From Salinicoccus albus DSM 19776 (GTDB lineage Bacteria; Bacillota; Bacilli; Staphylococcales; Salinicoccaceae): a DNA stretch of 64,000 nt. Position 1 is the stretch's first letter. Each line of letters opens with the position of its first letter. The position numbers and the translations under genes were made by a program. Below, piece by piece: positions 26,238 through 35,646 of this stretch. The notes beneath the pieces are model-generated. The model was not told the origin of the DNA. It did no database searches and worked only from the letters and a program-made list of their open reading frames with translations. The DNA lies in assembly GCF_000385175.1 (NCBI RefSeq), contig NZ_ARQJ01000020.1:1-64000 (forward strand). Direction: 5' to 3'.

Positions 26238-28169
26238 ATGAGTCTATTTAGTTCAAATATAGCCAAAGGGATTGAACACTATGAAGCAGAAGGCTATGAT
26301 TTAGGTTTTTTGTCCCGCATCGCACCTCAAGGCGGGATTAAGTTCCCCGATCGAAATATTCGAATGGGCGATGGCTATGTGGCAATGTTGTACATTACAG
26401 ACTTTCCAGAAACGATTCATGACAACTGGTTAACCAGTGTCATTAATCGAGATGGCATTATTGGCATGGTGGATGTTAAAACCATGGATCGTAACGCTGT
26501 GCTTAAAAATGTAAAACGATCCGTAGCTGAACAATCTTCAAGAATACAGGAAGATAATACAAGTGTGATTTCAAGAAATGAAGCGATTAATCGGTATCAG
26601 TCGTTGAATGAGATTGCAGAAGATATTAATAAATATGGTGAAATAACGAAAGCTGTGCAAGTCCGATTGTATATTTCTAAACCGACAGAAGTAGAATTGG
26701 AGAAGGAAATTGCATTAATCAGAAAAGACCTTGATGCGATGGGCTTCCGAGCTTTTAATATGCAGTTTGAATCTAAAGATTACTATAAAGCGCTGTTCCT
26801 GACACCTAAAAAGCAGGAGAAACAGTTGAGCGTTAAACGGTTGGGGCAACAAATGCCCTCCCGCACATTGGGGGGCGGTTATTATTTCGATCATGCCCAG
26901 TTAACCGATCCTACCGGCGCATATTTCGGTCAAACATTGACCGGCGGACCGGTGATTTTCGATATGTTCCATTCTGATAAAATCAGAAAATCTTTTAACG
27001 CAATACTTTTTGGCACAATGGGGATGGGAAAATCCACATTGCTGAAAATGATTGAAGAAGAACAATTTGCGAAAGGGAACTTTATTCGAGGATTCGACAA
27101 ATCCGGTGAATTTTACGACATGATTGTGCAACAGGGCGGTCAATATATCGCATTGGATGGTTCTGATGGACAGATCAATATGTTTGAAGTGTATGCCACA
27201 GCGACATTATCCGCTGTGGATCTCACACCCTCGCAAGTCGGCAGTTTCCAACAGCACATTGCTAAATTGACGATGCAATTCTCACTACTCAATCCCGAAT
27301 TAAAGGAGGATGACAAGAATAATTTAAGAATTTGGCTTACGAATTTCTATATTCATTATGGTTTATGGGATCCAAAAAAAGATGAAGAGAACGAGATCCT
27401 CGGTTTAGATTCTAGTGCGTACCCAATACTCAGTGACTTTAGAGATTATCTTCAATCTGTTGACCTCGGCAAAGGGGCATCGAGAGAATTGAAACGAACA
27501 AGAGAAAAGATTCTGACATTGATTTCAGATTTAATCACTTCAAATGGCAGAATATTTGATGGACATACTTCCATAGACCACATCGATCAAGAGCAGGTTG
27601 TATTCTTTAATATCGATGGATTGGTGAACCTATCAGATAATATATCTAGTTGCCAGTTATATACGGCGCTTAACTTATTTTGGTCGCAGGCATTAGCGAA
27701 CGGTCGAAAGGTTAAAGAAAAATATTATAATCAAGAAATTACTGCCGATGAAATCAAGCGCTTTTTGATATTGATTGATGAATGTCAAAACGTGATTAAC
27801 GGCAATAATCCAAGACTTGTCGAATATATTACAACGTTCCAAAGAGAAATGCGTAAATTTTTTGCCGGCATTGTGTTTGCCACCCAATCCCCCCAAGAAA
27901 TCCTGCCGGACGGTAATGATTCGCAGGTCATTTCAAAGTTAAAGCAGGTCTTTGAATTAACTCAGTACAAGTTTTTATTACGTCTCGATCAGTCTGTGAA
28001 TGACAAAATGAAAGACACTTTGGGTGATATTATTAAAGAAAGTGAATATGAACTCATCCCTCAATTAAGTCAAGGTCAAGTATTATTATCGATTCAAGGT
28101 TCGAATAACCTAGTTTTTAATACTCGACCAACGCAACAACAGCTAGAGCGATTTAAAGGAGGCATGTAA
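26238..28169 (+). CDS. traE: VirB4-family conjugation ATPase (TrsE-like)
   Basis: 643 residues. Walker A GTMGMGKST lies near residue 258, Walker B FLILIDECQNVI near residue 508, followed by FATQSPQEIL and a C-terminal RLDQSVNDK segment, all standard for VirB4/TraE. It powers assembly and transport of the transfer channel. The ribosome site GAAAGGATG precedes the ATG. A roughly 70-base AT-rich spacer with repeated ACTATAG words separates it from traD. Confidence 0.94.
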   Translation: MSLFSSNIAKGIEHYEAEGYDLGFLSRIAPQGGIKFPDRNIRMGDGYVAMLYITDFPETIHDNWLTSVINRDGIIGMVDVKTMDRNAVLKNVKRSVAEQSSRIQEDNTSVISRNEAINRYQSLNEIAEDINKYGEITKAVQVRLYISKPTEVELEKEIALIRKDLDAMGFRAFNMQFESKDYYKALFLTPKKQEKQLSVKRLGQQMPSRTLGGGYYFDHAQLTDPTGAYFGQTLTGGPVIFDMFHSDKIRKSFNAILFGTMGMGKSTLLKMIEEEQFAKGNFIRGFDKSGEFYDMIVQQGGQYIALDGSDGQINMFEVYATATLSAVDLTPSQVGSFQQHIAKLTMQFSLLNPELKEDDKNNLRIWLTNFYIHYGLWDPKKDEENEILGLDSSAYPILSDFRDYLQSVDLGKGASRELKRTREKILTLISDLITSNGRIFDGHTSIDHIDQEQVVFFNIDGLVNLSDNISSCQLYTALNLFWSQALANGRKVKEKYYNQEITADEIKRFLILIDECQNVINGNNPRLVEYITTFQREMRKFFAGIVFATQSPQEILPDGNDSQVISKLKQVFELTQYKFLLRLDQSVNDKMKDTLGDIIKESEYELIPQLSQGQVLLSIQGSNNLVFNTRPTQQQLERFKGGM

Positions 28170-28218
28170 AACAATGTACATTCAGTACATTGTTTTTTTA
28201 TAAGTGAGGTGAAGACGT

Positions 28219-29382
28219 CTGAATACAGCAATCAAATACGCAAAATGGGTCATAAAAAAGAAAATTCTTTTATGGGTTCTCGGTATTATATTTTCAACGA
28301 CCGGTTTAATCATTATTGCGGTCGTTGGTGTCATTGTCATATTAATCGGTTTAATATCTGCATTTGGTGCTGAGGAAAGTGAAAACGTTGAAGAACAACA
28401 GTCACAATCCTATGAAAAGGTTTCTGTTCCGGAAGGCGTACAGGAGTATGAAGATGATATTAAATCTGAGTTGGAAGATCAAAACTTAGATGAATCATTT
28501 TCACCTGTACTATTAGCAATTGCCTCTCAAGAATCCGGCGGACGTGTACCTGACATTTTTCAATCTAGTGAATCGTTGGGGTTGCCGCCGAACTCAATCG
28601 GTCCTGAAGAGTCAATCGAGCAGGGCGTTAAATATTTTAAGGAACTCGCAGACTCCGTTGGCATTGAAAGTGCTTCAGATGAGGGTCTTGATCTTGTTCT
28701 TCAATCGTACAATTTTGGTGAAGGATTTATTGATTACGCTAAAGAACGAGGCGGTTATAGTCAGGAAACAGCAAATGAATTTTCCGATTATATGGCAGAT
28801 GAAAGCGGATGGTCATCCTATGGCGATCCGAAGTATGTCTCTCACGTAAACAAATATATGGGTAGTACAGCAACCGGAGATGTTGAAGGGGAAGTGATAG
28901 GTGATATGGCACTGCCCTTATCCAAAGATGCTTTTATGAACGATTTAATGTGTGATATCGGTTGTTATTATGATGCCGGCAGTGATACACCACATCCCGG
29001 CTACGACTGGAATGTTCCCAGAGGTACAAAAGCCTTTTCCATGGTAGATGGCACAGTCATAGAGGTGAGCGAAGGTTCACCGGATAATCCTCAAGGCATA
29101 CCGTTAAGTCAAGCACTGACGATGGATTTAGGCAATTATATACGGATCATTCCCGATAATAATAAAGGGGTTGTATTAAGCTATTTCCATTTAACAGGTC
29201 AAGATAACGGAGTCATGGTTGAGGAAGGAATGAAAGTTGAAAAGGGGCAGGTAATCGGTCATTCAGGAAATTCAGGCAGAACGACAGGCGAGCATTTGCA
29301 TGTTGAAATGTTGGTCGGCGGAGATTATCACATCGATAGTGCCATAAAATTTTATGATGAAATGAAAGCTAAACTTGAATAA
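28219..29382 (+). CDS. traG: Conjugation wall hydrolase: lytic transglycosylase plus M23 peptidase, CTG start
   Basis: 387 residues. An N-terminal membrane anchor (residues 15-55, VLGIIFSTTGLIIIAVVGVI) precedes an SLT-type muramidase domain (LLAIASQESGG with the catalytic Glu, then NFGEGFIDYA) and a C-terminal M23-like domain (HPGYDWNVP, HSGNSGRTTGEHLHVE). Both domains cut peptidoglycan to let the channel through. The anchor is in frame only from CTG at 28219, eight bases after GTGAGGTGAAG; an upstream in-frame TGA excludes earlier starts. A start at TTG 28471 would lose the anchor. Confidence 0.88.
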   Translation: MNTAIKYAKWVIKKKILLWVLGIIFSTTGLIIIAVVGVIVILIGLISAFGAEESENVEEQQSQSYEKVSVPEGVQEYEDDIKSELEDQNLDESFSPVLLAIASQESGGRVPDIFQSSESLGLPPNSIGPEESIEQGVKYFKELADSVGIESASDEGLDLVLQSYNFGEGFIDYAKERGGYSQETANEFSDYMADESGWSSYGDPKYVSHVNKYMGSTATGDVEGEVIGDMALPLSKDAFMNDLMCDIGCYYDAGSDTPHPGYDWNVPRGTKAFSMVDGTVIEVSEGSPDNPQGIPLSQALTMDLGNYIRIIPDNNKGVVLSYFHLTGQDNGVMVEEGMKVEKGQVIGHSGNSGRTTGEHLHVEMLVGGDYHIDSAIKFYDEMKAKLE

Positions 29383-29393
29383 GGTGGGCGTAT

Positions 29394-30098
29394 ATGAGTC
29401 GAGATCGGTTGATTGGTTTTATTATTGTTGGCTTGGTTATTGCGATTATCATTTTGTTTATTTTCAATCGAACAAATAGCCAACAGCTTGAAAATGAAAA
29501 TGCGGAATTACAGTCAAAGTTAGAAGAAGCGCAAGCTAAAGAATCAAGCAATCAAAATGCAGACAATCCGGAGGATACAGAAAATGCGGAAAACCCAACG
29601 GGAGAAGGTGGAACATCTGATTCAATAGATATCGAAAATCAAAGTGAACTGATTCAATCAGAACTCGAAACATACGACACATTTGTGAGTGACTTTGTTG
29701 ATATTTTAATGAGTTATGATGACCAAAAGTCAAAGAATGAACAGCTAACGAATATGACAAATGAATCGGCTCAAACTTATCTAAAGGAAAATTATTATAT
29801 TTTAGAAGATGGTCAAGAGGTATCAGAAGATGAAGCAGGCACCCATGCCGAAGGTGACTTTGAACCATTGGAAATGGACATGAGTATTGCATCGATAGAC
29901 ACTTACTATACGTACAACAATAATAATATTGAAGTTGTCGCACTGTATCAAACGAACACTGTAGCAGACGATGAAGATTTTTCTGGAAACTATGTATTGA
30001 AAGGGACATTAACCAAAGAGAATGGTGAAATTAAGTTTGATACGATTAATTCTATTGTAGCAATTAATGATCCCAATGCAGAAGAATTATATGAATAA
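29394..30098 (+). CDS. VirB8-like membrane protein of the transfer system
   Basis: 234 residues. One N-terminal membrane helix (LIGFIIVGLVIAIIILFIF) is followed by a short coiled coil (QQLENENAELQSKLEEAQAK), an acidic linker and a C-terminal domain of about 140 residues with an alternating strand pattern. The layout is that of VirB8/TcpC-type channel components with an NTF2-like outer domain. No catalytic motif is seen. The ATG follows AAGGTGGGCG and lies 12 bases after traG. Confidence 0.6.
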   Translation: MSRDRLIGFIIVGLVIAIIILFIFNRTNSQQLENENAELQSKLEEAQAKESSNQNADNPEDTENAENPTGEGGTSDSIDIENQSELIQSELETYDTFVSDFVDILMSYDDQKSKNEQLTNMTNESAQTYLKENYYILEDGQEVSEDEAGTHAEGDFEPLEMDMSIASIDTYYTYNNNNIEVVALYQTNTVADDEDFSGNYVLKGTLTKENGEIKFDTINSIVAINDPNAEELYE

Positions 30099-30126
30099 AT
30101 TTAGATAATTGGGAGGTGATTAAAGC

Positions 30127-30978
30127 ATGGATAGAAAACATATCAAAAATAAGTTAACCGATGTTGGCATGTATATTCGCAGAAATACCTCGATTTTATT
30201 TTATATTTTCATCGCCTTAGTTGTGATTGCATACGGTTCGTTATATACGTACAAGACGTATTTTCAGACAGAAGCAAGTACAATTCCAAAGGAAGAAAAG
30301 TATAAAGAGTTCACACTCAACAATAATAAGATCCAAATGGTTGAGAATGAATATAATAGCGAATCAGAATTTTATGTTGCCAAGTTCATGATAAAAGAAC
30401 GAAATAGTGATACGCCAGTGATTGCGAATGAATCATTAGAGGTCAGTGGCATTGCTCAATTAAACGATAATGACCTGCAAGAGTTAAACATTGAAGCGAA
30501 ACAAATCACACCAACATTTTTTGTTATTGAAGTTGATAATCTTCCAAAGGATCATGTTGAGTTACGATTAGATTTTAATTTAAACAACATATCATTATCC
30601 AATGAAAGCTCAACAGAGGATGCCTCATTATATTCATTCATTACTGAAGAAGAAAAGAGTTCAGAGCTTTCTTCACTTTCAAATGAAGAATACAAAGCTC
30701 AATCATTTGAATACGAAATAGATATGGTAAAAGATCAAATTGAATCTTTGGAAGAAGAAATTGAATATTATAATGAAAAGATAGCTACTTTAAAAGAACA
30801 GATTGAGAAGAATGAATCTGAGATGGATTTAATGACTGATAACGAAAAACGGGACATGGAATCTACCATTTCATCGCATAAATCAGAGATAGAAACCTAT
30901 GAGGAAGAGATAGAAAGCGTTAAAGAATCGATTGCTGAACGTGAAGAAAAACTCTCAATTCTCAAGTCTAATATCTAA
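30127..30978 (+). CDS. Membrane-anchored coiled-coil transfer protein
   Basis: 283 residues: a single N-terminal helix (SILFYIFIALVVIAYGSLY), an outer beta-rich domain of about 110 residues, then a long acidic coiled coil to the end (repeated ESLEEEIEYYNEKIATLKEQ type heptads). It is not a family I can name. It closes the main channel operon and is likely a cell-surface component. The ribosome site is GGGAGGTGAT. Confidence 0.65.
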   Translation: MDRKHIKNKLTDVGMYIRRNTSILFYIFIALVVIAYGSLYTYKTYFQTEASTIPKEEKYKEFTLNNNKIQMVENEYNSESEFYVAKFMIKERNSDTPVIANESLEVSGIAQLNDNDLQELNIEAKQITPTFFVIEVDNLPKDHVELRLDFNLNNISLSNESSTEDASLYSFITEEEKSSELSSLSNEEYKAQSFEYEIDMVKDQIESLEEEIEYYNEKIATLKEQIEKNESEMDLMTDNEKRDMESTISSHKSEIETYEEEIESVKESIAEREEKLSILKSNI

Positions 30979-30995
30979 ATTCCTTAATTCTCGTA

Positions 30996-31186
30996 AGAGC
31001 ATAAGGAGGTTTTTCCGGATTTTCATCCGACAAAACCTCAAAACCCTTGATATGTCGGCAGTGCCGACATATTTTCTTTCCGGACTATATAAACCTAAAT
31101 ATATATGAATTTATATATAAATATGGGCTTATTTTAGTGTAATTATACAAATATATATAAATATATATACAGGAGATTGAGCGAAT
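30996..31186. other. Candidate origin of transfer (oriT) region
   Basis: This gene-free stretch lies between the channel operon and the relaxosome genes. It holds an imperfect inverted repeat (31006-31020 with 31025-31039, GAGGTTTT...AAAACCTC), a nearly perfect 11-base palindrome with a single central base (ATATGTCGGCA G TGCCGACATAT, 31050-31072) and an array of ATATATATAAATATAT words at 31100-31165 next to an RHH gene. Ordered inverted repeats plus AT-rich iterated sites beside RHH and relaxase genes are typical of oriT. Confidence 0.55.
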
Positions 31187-31501
31187 ATGGCAAGAATTGA
31201 TGTAAAAGACTTTGATGAACAAATGATGGTTCAGTTAAAAATGATTGCAAAAGAAAGAGATATCACATTCAGTGAACTAGTTAGAGAAGTGTTAGAAAAA
31301 TATGTAGAGGATCGGATATTATCTTCTTCTATCACGAAGTTTGAAATTGCTTTAAGAAATACACAGATCAGTTTAGATGCCAATACGGAAGCATATAATC
31401 AATTCATCGAAGAAAACAAACGGTTCAGAGGTTTCTTCATTGATTTACTCACCAAAGAGGAATTACAGATCGATGAAGATAATTATGATGTATCAGATTA
31501 A
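31187..31501 (+). CDS. Ribbon-helix-helix DNA-binding protein (relaxosome accessory)
   Basis: 104 residues beginning MARIDVKDFDEQMMVQLKMI, then AKERDITFSELVREVLEKYV, a clear CopG/Arc-type strand-helix-helix. The C-terminal half is helical, probably for oligomerisation or relaxase contact. Next to a relaxase gene and a palindrome-rich non-coding region, it probably binds oriT and recruits the relaxase, and may repress its own promoter. The ribosome site CAGGAGATTG precedes the ATG. Confidence 0.75.
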   Translation: MARIDVKDFDEQMMVQLKMIAKERDITFSELVREVLEKYVEDRILSSSITKFEIALRNTQISLDANTEAYNQFIEENKRFRGFFIDLLTKEELQIDEDNYDVSD

Positions 31502-31513
31502 GGGAGTGAAGTT

Positions 31514-32008
31514 ATGACTTTAAAATCATTTAATTTAGATGACGATACTTTAGGACGTATTACAGCAATTAAAACAGCTAAGGATTTTAAATCTGAAAAA
31601 GATGTATTAGTTCGAGCCATTGAACATTATGCTTTATCAGAAATGATTGAGGATGAATCGATTGAGTTTAAAACGTTTCAAAAGTTGGATGGTATAGAAA
31701 AAGAAGTGAAGAGGTTAAAAAGTAAAATGAATCATGTGGATCTCGGTGTGAGTATCAATAACTTATTTCTGGCTTCTGAATTTGAAATCAAACGGCACCC
31801 AAAAGCAATTATCGATCGAGAAACTTTGGAGGGGGAATATTTTTCATCAGCTAAAAAGGAAATCACAAAACGGATTAGAGAAAGGGATAATTATAATCGA
31901 AGGGGTCAGCAGGTGAATGAACAATCCAAAGAAATAGACGAAGATAAAAGTGAGTACACGGAAAGAAAGCGAACATTTGATATTGATGATGATTGGTTAA
32001 ATGTTTGA
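31514..32008 (+). CDS. Second relaxosome accessory protein
   Basis: 164 residues. The N-terminus MTLKSFNLDDDTLGRITAI then KDFKSEKDVLVRAIEHYAL fits another ribbon-helix-helix fold. The middle may form a short coiled coil (KLDGIEKEVKRLKSKMN) and the end is rich in charged residues. Thirteen bases separate it from the preceding RHH gene and 62 from the relaxase. Probably a MobC-like oriT-binding factor; family call tentative. Confidence 0.6.
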   Translation: MTLKSFNLDDDTLGRITAIKTAKDFKSEKDVLVRAIEHYALSEMIEDESIEFKTFQKLDGIEKEVKRLKSKMNHVDLGVSINNLFLASEFEIKRHPKAIIDRETLEGEYFSSAKKEITKRIRERDNYNRRGQQVNEQSKEIDEDKSEYTERKRTFDIDDDWLNV

Positions 32009-32070
32009 ATAAAGGCGCTTGGTTGATAATATGTACAAACTAAAAATAGCAATCGAATAGAGGAATGTTT

Positions 32071-33306
32071 ATGAAACCAGCGATTGTACTCAAAGCACAA
32101 TTTATTACACCGAATGCGCAATCACGGAAGGATTATTCATCGTATATTGACTATATCCATCGGGAAGATGCGCTCAAGGAAGCAGAAGATACACCGAGAT
32201 TTTTTTCAAAATATATTGATTATATGAATGATAGAAAGAAAGGGGCGTTTGGTTTTGATGATAAAAGGGATAAATTAGAACAAAAAGAATTATTGAATAA
32301 ATCCAAGTTATTTGATGAAGGCAAAGAAGATAAACGAATTTTATGGCAGGATGTGTACTCATTTGACAATTCATTCTTAGAAGACCAAGGACTATATAAC
32401 TCTAAAACCAAGGAGGTAGATGCCAAAACATTAACCAATGCTGTCAGAGCGTCGATGGATAAATTTAAGCAGTCAAAAAACATCAATCATTTAGTTTGGA
32501 CTGGCGCCATCCATCGAAATACAGATAACATTCATATTCATGTGGCATCTGTAAATATGGATCCAGATGTTGAAAGAGAAAAGGATGGGGTGCAAAGAGG
32601 GTACCGATCAGATAAAGTCTTGAATGATATGAAAAGTAAATTCATTAATCGATTGGTCGATCGAGATCAGCGCTTGGATATCATGACAAAACAAAGAGAT
32701 CGGTTAGTAAAAACGGATTTTCTAGAAAAACCATCCGAAATACAAAAGGGGCAATTAGAAGAAATTAAAAGTCGGTTGCCTAAAAACAAAAACAAGTGGT
32801 CTTATAATCGAAAAGCGGTCAAAGATCTGCAACCATTGATCGATGAATATACACATGGCTATATAAAAAAACGACATGGGAAACAGTATGAAGAATATCA
32901 TCAGATGTTAGATCAGGAAACAGAAATGAATAAACGATTATACGGGACGGGCACAAAGGAGTATAAGAAATATAAGGACACAAAATCGAATAAACTGAAT
33001 GAACTGGATGAACGGATGGGGAATTCATTGTTGAAGCACTTAAAAGCAGAAGAAACATTTAAAAGAGAAATGAAACAGAATGAATTTTATAAAAAGAAAG
33101 AAGCACTTCAGAAATCACAGCAGAAACCGCCTGTGAAATGCAGACGAGTGAGGCATAATCCAGTCATCAATCGACGCACACAATTTATGATTGAGCGAGG
33201 GTTCAACACCCGTTATAAAGATCAGAGTTTAGACATGGATAATAAACGATTAGAACAGAAAGTCGAGCAGGAAAAAGCAAGACAGCAATATGGACATGAA
33301 CTATAA
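32071..33306 (+). CDS. Relaxase, MobP2/MobL type
   Basis: 411 residues from ATG 32071 (GAGG seven bases upstream). The N-terminus KPAIVLKAQFITPN and YIDYIHREDA carry probable catalytic Tyr residues. The histidine motif NIHIHVASVN follows HLVWTGAIHRNTD, as in the MobL/MobP2 family of Firmicutes. A lysine-rich C-terminal half probably holds the protein on DNA or the coupling protein. It nicks oriT, stays bound to the 5' end and is carried into the recipient. This differs from the Nes relaxase of pSK41. Confidence 0.85.
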   Translation: MKPAIVLKAQFITPNAQSRKDYSSYIDYIHREDALKEAEDTPRFFSKYIDYMNDRKKGAFGFDDKRDKLEQKELLNKSKLFDEGKEDKRILWQDVYSFDNSFLEDQGLYNSKTKEVDAKTLTNAVRASMDKFKQSKNINHLVWTGAIHRNTDNIHIHVASVNMDPDVEREKDGVQRGYRSDKVLNDMKSKFINRLVDRDQRLDIMTKQRDRLVKTDFLEKPSEIQKGQLEEIKSRLPKNKNKWSYNRKAVKDLQPLIDEYTHGYIKKRHGKQYEEYHQMLDQETEMNKRLYGTGTKEYKKYKDTKSNKLNELDERMGNSLLKHLKAEETFKREMKQNEFYKKKEALQKSQQKPPVKCRRVRHNPVINRRTQFMIERGFNTRYKDQSLDMDNKRLEQKVEQEKARQQYGHEL

Positions 33307-33324
33307 TTAGGAGGTTTGATGATA

Positions 33325-33510
33325 ATGGAAAGAAATACGGATGTTTGTGTTGTGATGGATATGGACGAAACTCGGGGCACGTTGACAGTGTATTCACCCG
33401 TTAATAACGAAAATATTATAGTACCTGTCACAGATGATATTCTTTCGGATGTCATGACAGATGACGGGGTAGCATTTGAGGTCGATTTAGATACAAAAGA
33501 AATTGTTTAA
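33325..33510 (+). CDS. Small acidic hypothetical protein
   Basis: 61 residues from ATG 33325 (AGGAGG ten bases upstream), beta-rich and acidic: MERNTDVCVVMDMDETRGTL and a tail VAFEVDLDTKEIV. It resembles small proteins of about 60-80 residues found beside anti-restriction genes on Firmicute mobile elements, but I cannot name it. It lies between the relaxase and ardC genes. Confidence 0.55.
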   Translation: MERNTDVCVVMDMDETRGTLTVYSPVNNENIIVPVTDDILSDVMTDDGVAFEVDLDTKEIV

Positions 33511-33614
33511 TCAGGATTTAAGAAAACAGAATAGCACGGTATGTTTCAATGATGATTATCTTTTCGAAAGATAATCATTTTTTATATCAATATAAATTTA
33601 TGGGCGGTTTTACA

Positions 33615-35009
33615 ATGGCGAAACGATTAAGTAAAAAAGAGTTCGCAAAGCAGAAGCAGGCAGAAATGAAAGAAACCATTCAGACGGCAATGGGATCTGT
33701 GGCATGGCACATGAACAGCCCGGAAGGAGCAAAGGAATATTTAGATTTCATGGCAAAAATGCACGATTATTCACCCCGAAATCAGATGCTGTTGCAAAGA
33801 CAATATAAAGGGGCGCACGGTGTTGCAGGGAAGAAACATTTTGAAGAGATGGGCTTTAATATCCGTGAGGGGGAGAAACCGTTGCAGGTACTCACTCCGG
33901 TATTTAAAAAGTATACCCGTGATAAGGATGATCAATGGATACCGTTAAATCGTCCAACGAAAGCACAGCAAGAAAAGATTGATTCTGGTGAATATAAAGT
34001 AAAACAGAAGCTGTCTTATTATAAATTTGCCGATGTCTATGATATTGGGCAAACGGATGCCAAAGCAAAGGATTATCCGAAGTTGTTCCCAAACCGTCCG
34101 TTTCAGTTTGATGAAAGAGAGTTAAACAATAGATATCCAGCTTTGAAAGTTTCAATGAAACAGTTTGCAGAAAAACAAGGCTTTCATTTAAAAGATGAAC
34201 AAACCACTGAACGGCTCGGCAATGCAAAAGGCGGGTATTATCCCGATTCCGATGTGATAATTATGCGACCGAATTTGTCGGATGGAGAGTATATCAGTAC
34301 GTTGAACCATGAAATGGCCCATGGCAAACTGCAACATGGTCAATTGCATAGACACTCGATCCACGATGAACCAACAAAAGAGTTGGAAGCAGAAATGACG
34401 GCATACGTAACCAATAAACACTTTGGGTTAGACACGTCTGACAAATCCATTTCATACATGGCATCGTGGACAGATAATTTAAGTAAACTCGATGATAAAG
34501 AGACATTCAAGGTAATCGAAAGAGTGAGTCAAGCATCTCGATCCATGATTGACGGCATCGAGAAAGAATATGGAGATCAAAAGGAACAGGAAGCATACGC
34601 GGATCGAGATAAAAATCCCATGTTAGAAAAAATTGAAAATAATAAATCAGAATATCAGTTTAATGAGATCAATGAGAGAGTCGCAGAAAGAGACCCTGCG
34701 ACCATTGAGAAGCTAAAGATTGGAGATATGTCATTTGATTATCAGAATATGAAAACTGATGACCTCAAAGACTTTACTGTATTGGATGATACCGACAATT
34801 TGAGTGTGGAGTTTGAGAACGGAGAAACAGTTGATTTTTATAACAATACCGCAGGTAAAAGAGCTTTTAATGATAGGTTCGATCGGGTTAGAAACGGAAA
34901 AGAAAGTAATATTGAAGACTATGTACAACATGGGTTGAAAAATGATCTGCCGTCAGATGATAAACAGCAAAAAAAAGAAAAGAAAAAACAAAAAGAAATT
35001 GAATTATAA
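33615..35009 (+). CDS. ardC: ArdC-like anti-restriction protein with zincin domain
   Basis: 464 residues. The N-terminal ArdC/DUF1738-type ssDNA-binding domain is visible as AKMHDYSPRNQMLLQRQY and GKKHFEEMGF...PLQVLTPVF. It is followed by a metallopeptidase-like segment with LNHEMAHGKLQH (HExxH type) and an acidic/lysine-rich tail. ArdC proteins coat the incoming strand and protect it from restriction in the recipient. The start at 33615 was chosen by homology and GGGCGG upstream. The C-terminal 150 residues are not part of the usual core. Confidence 0.82.
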   Translation: MAKRLSKKEFAKQKQAEMKETIQTAMGSVAWHMNSPEGAKEYLDFMAKMHDYSPRNQMLLQRQYKGAHGVAGKKHFEEMGFNIREGEKPLQVLTPVFKKYTRDKDDQWIPLNRPTKAQQEKIDSGEYKVKQKLSYYKFADVYDIGQTDAKAKDYPKLFPNRPFQFDERELNNRYPALKVSMKQFAEKQGFHLKDEQTTERLGNAKGGYYPDSDVIIMRPNLSDGEYISTLNHEMAHGKLQHGQLHRHSIHDEPTKELEAEMTAYVTNKHFGLDTSDKSISYMASWTDNLSKLDDKETFKVIERVSQASRSMIDGIEKEYGDQKEQEAYADRDKNPMLEKIENNKSEYQFNEINERVAERDPATIEKLKIGDMSFDYQNMKTDDLKDFTVLDDTDNLSVEFENGETVDFYNNTAGKRAFNDRFDRVRNGKESNIEDYVQHGLKNDLPSDDKQQKKEKKKQKEIEL

Positions 35010-35020
35010 AAGGTGATGGA

Positions 35021-35632
35021 ATGGAACAGTTAGATCAATTAATTCAAAACAACAAAGTCACTATTTTTGATAATAACCGATTGAATGAACCGTTAATTAT
35101 GATGAATCATAAGATGATGCTGATTACAGATTATATATTTCATTATCACTCGTATAAAGACACACAGATTCATATTCAATCACATTTTAATGGTGCATGG
35201 TTTTCCGTAGATGTAAACACCCACATTCAACGCTTAAAAAATAATGATATTGATGATTTAGAAGCTGATTCAATGGACGTACGAATTAAATTACAACCTT
35301 TAGAAATACTGGATGAAATCATGAACTGTCTGATGCAGACCTATGACAAATATGATACTGGCAGGTTACTCAATGTACTTGATGATTACATCATTTACAT
35401 TGATTTTTTAATTCAAGAACGATTAGACGATTATACCCAACAAAAAGAGTTGCTGTTTATAGAAAAGGATGATGACGATGCGGGCATTGAATATCATCGC
35501 TTAAAGTTGGAGGGGAATCAATTGAAACGGGCCAATAATGAACTCATTGATATTGGATGGTTTGTCGATGTTGTGGGAATTAACACGAATGAGCTGAAGT
35601 TGTTGGAAAGTATCAATACACGATTTCTGTAA
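35021..35632 (+). CDS. Hypothetical transfer-region protein
   Basis: 203 residues, acidic, without signal or membrane helix, beginning MEQLDQLIQNNKVTIFDNNR. It starts 11 bases after ardC (site AAAGGTGATGG) and ends 14 bases before the topoisomerase gene. No family is recognised. Its place among leading-region genes suggests a DNA-processing or establishment role, which is inference. Confidence 0.6.
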   Translation: MEQLDQLIQNNKVTIFDNNRLNEPLIMMNHKMMLITDYIFHYHSYKDTQIHIQSHFNGAWFSVDVNTHIQRLKNNDIDDLEADSMDVRIKLQPLEILDEIMNCLMQTYDKYDTGRLLNVLDDYIIYIDFLIQERLDDYTQQKELLFIEKDDDDAGIEYHRLKLEGNQLKRANNELIDIGWFVDVVGINTNELKLLESINTRFL

Positions 35633-35646
35633 AGGAGGAGACCCAT

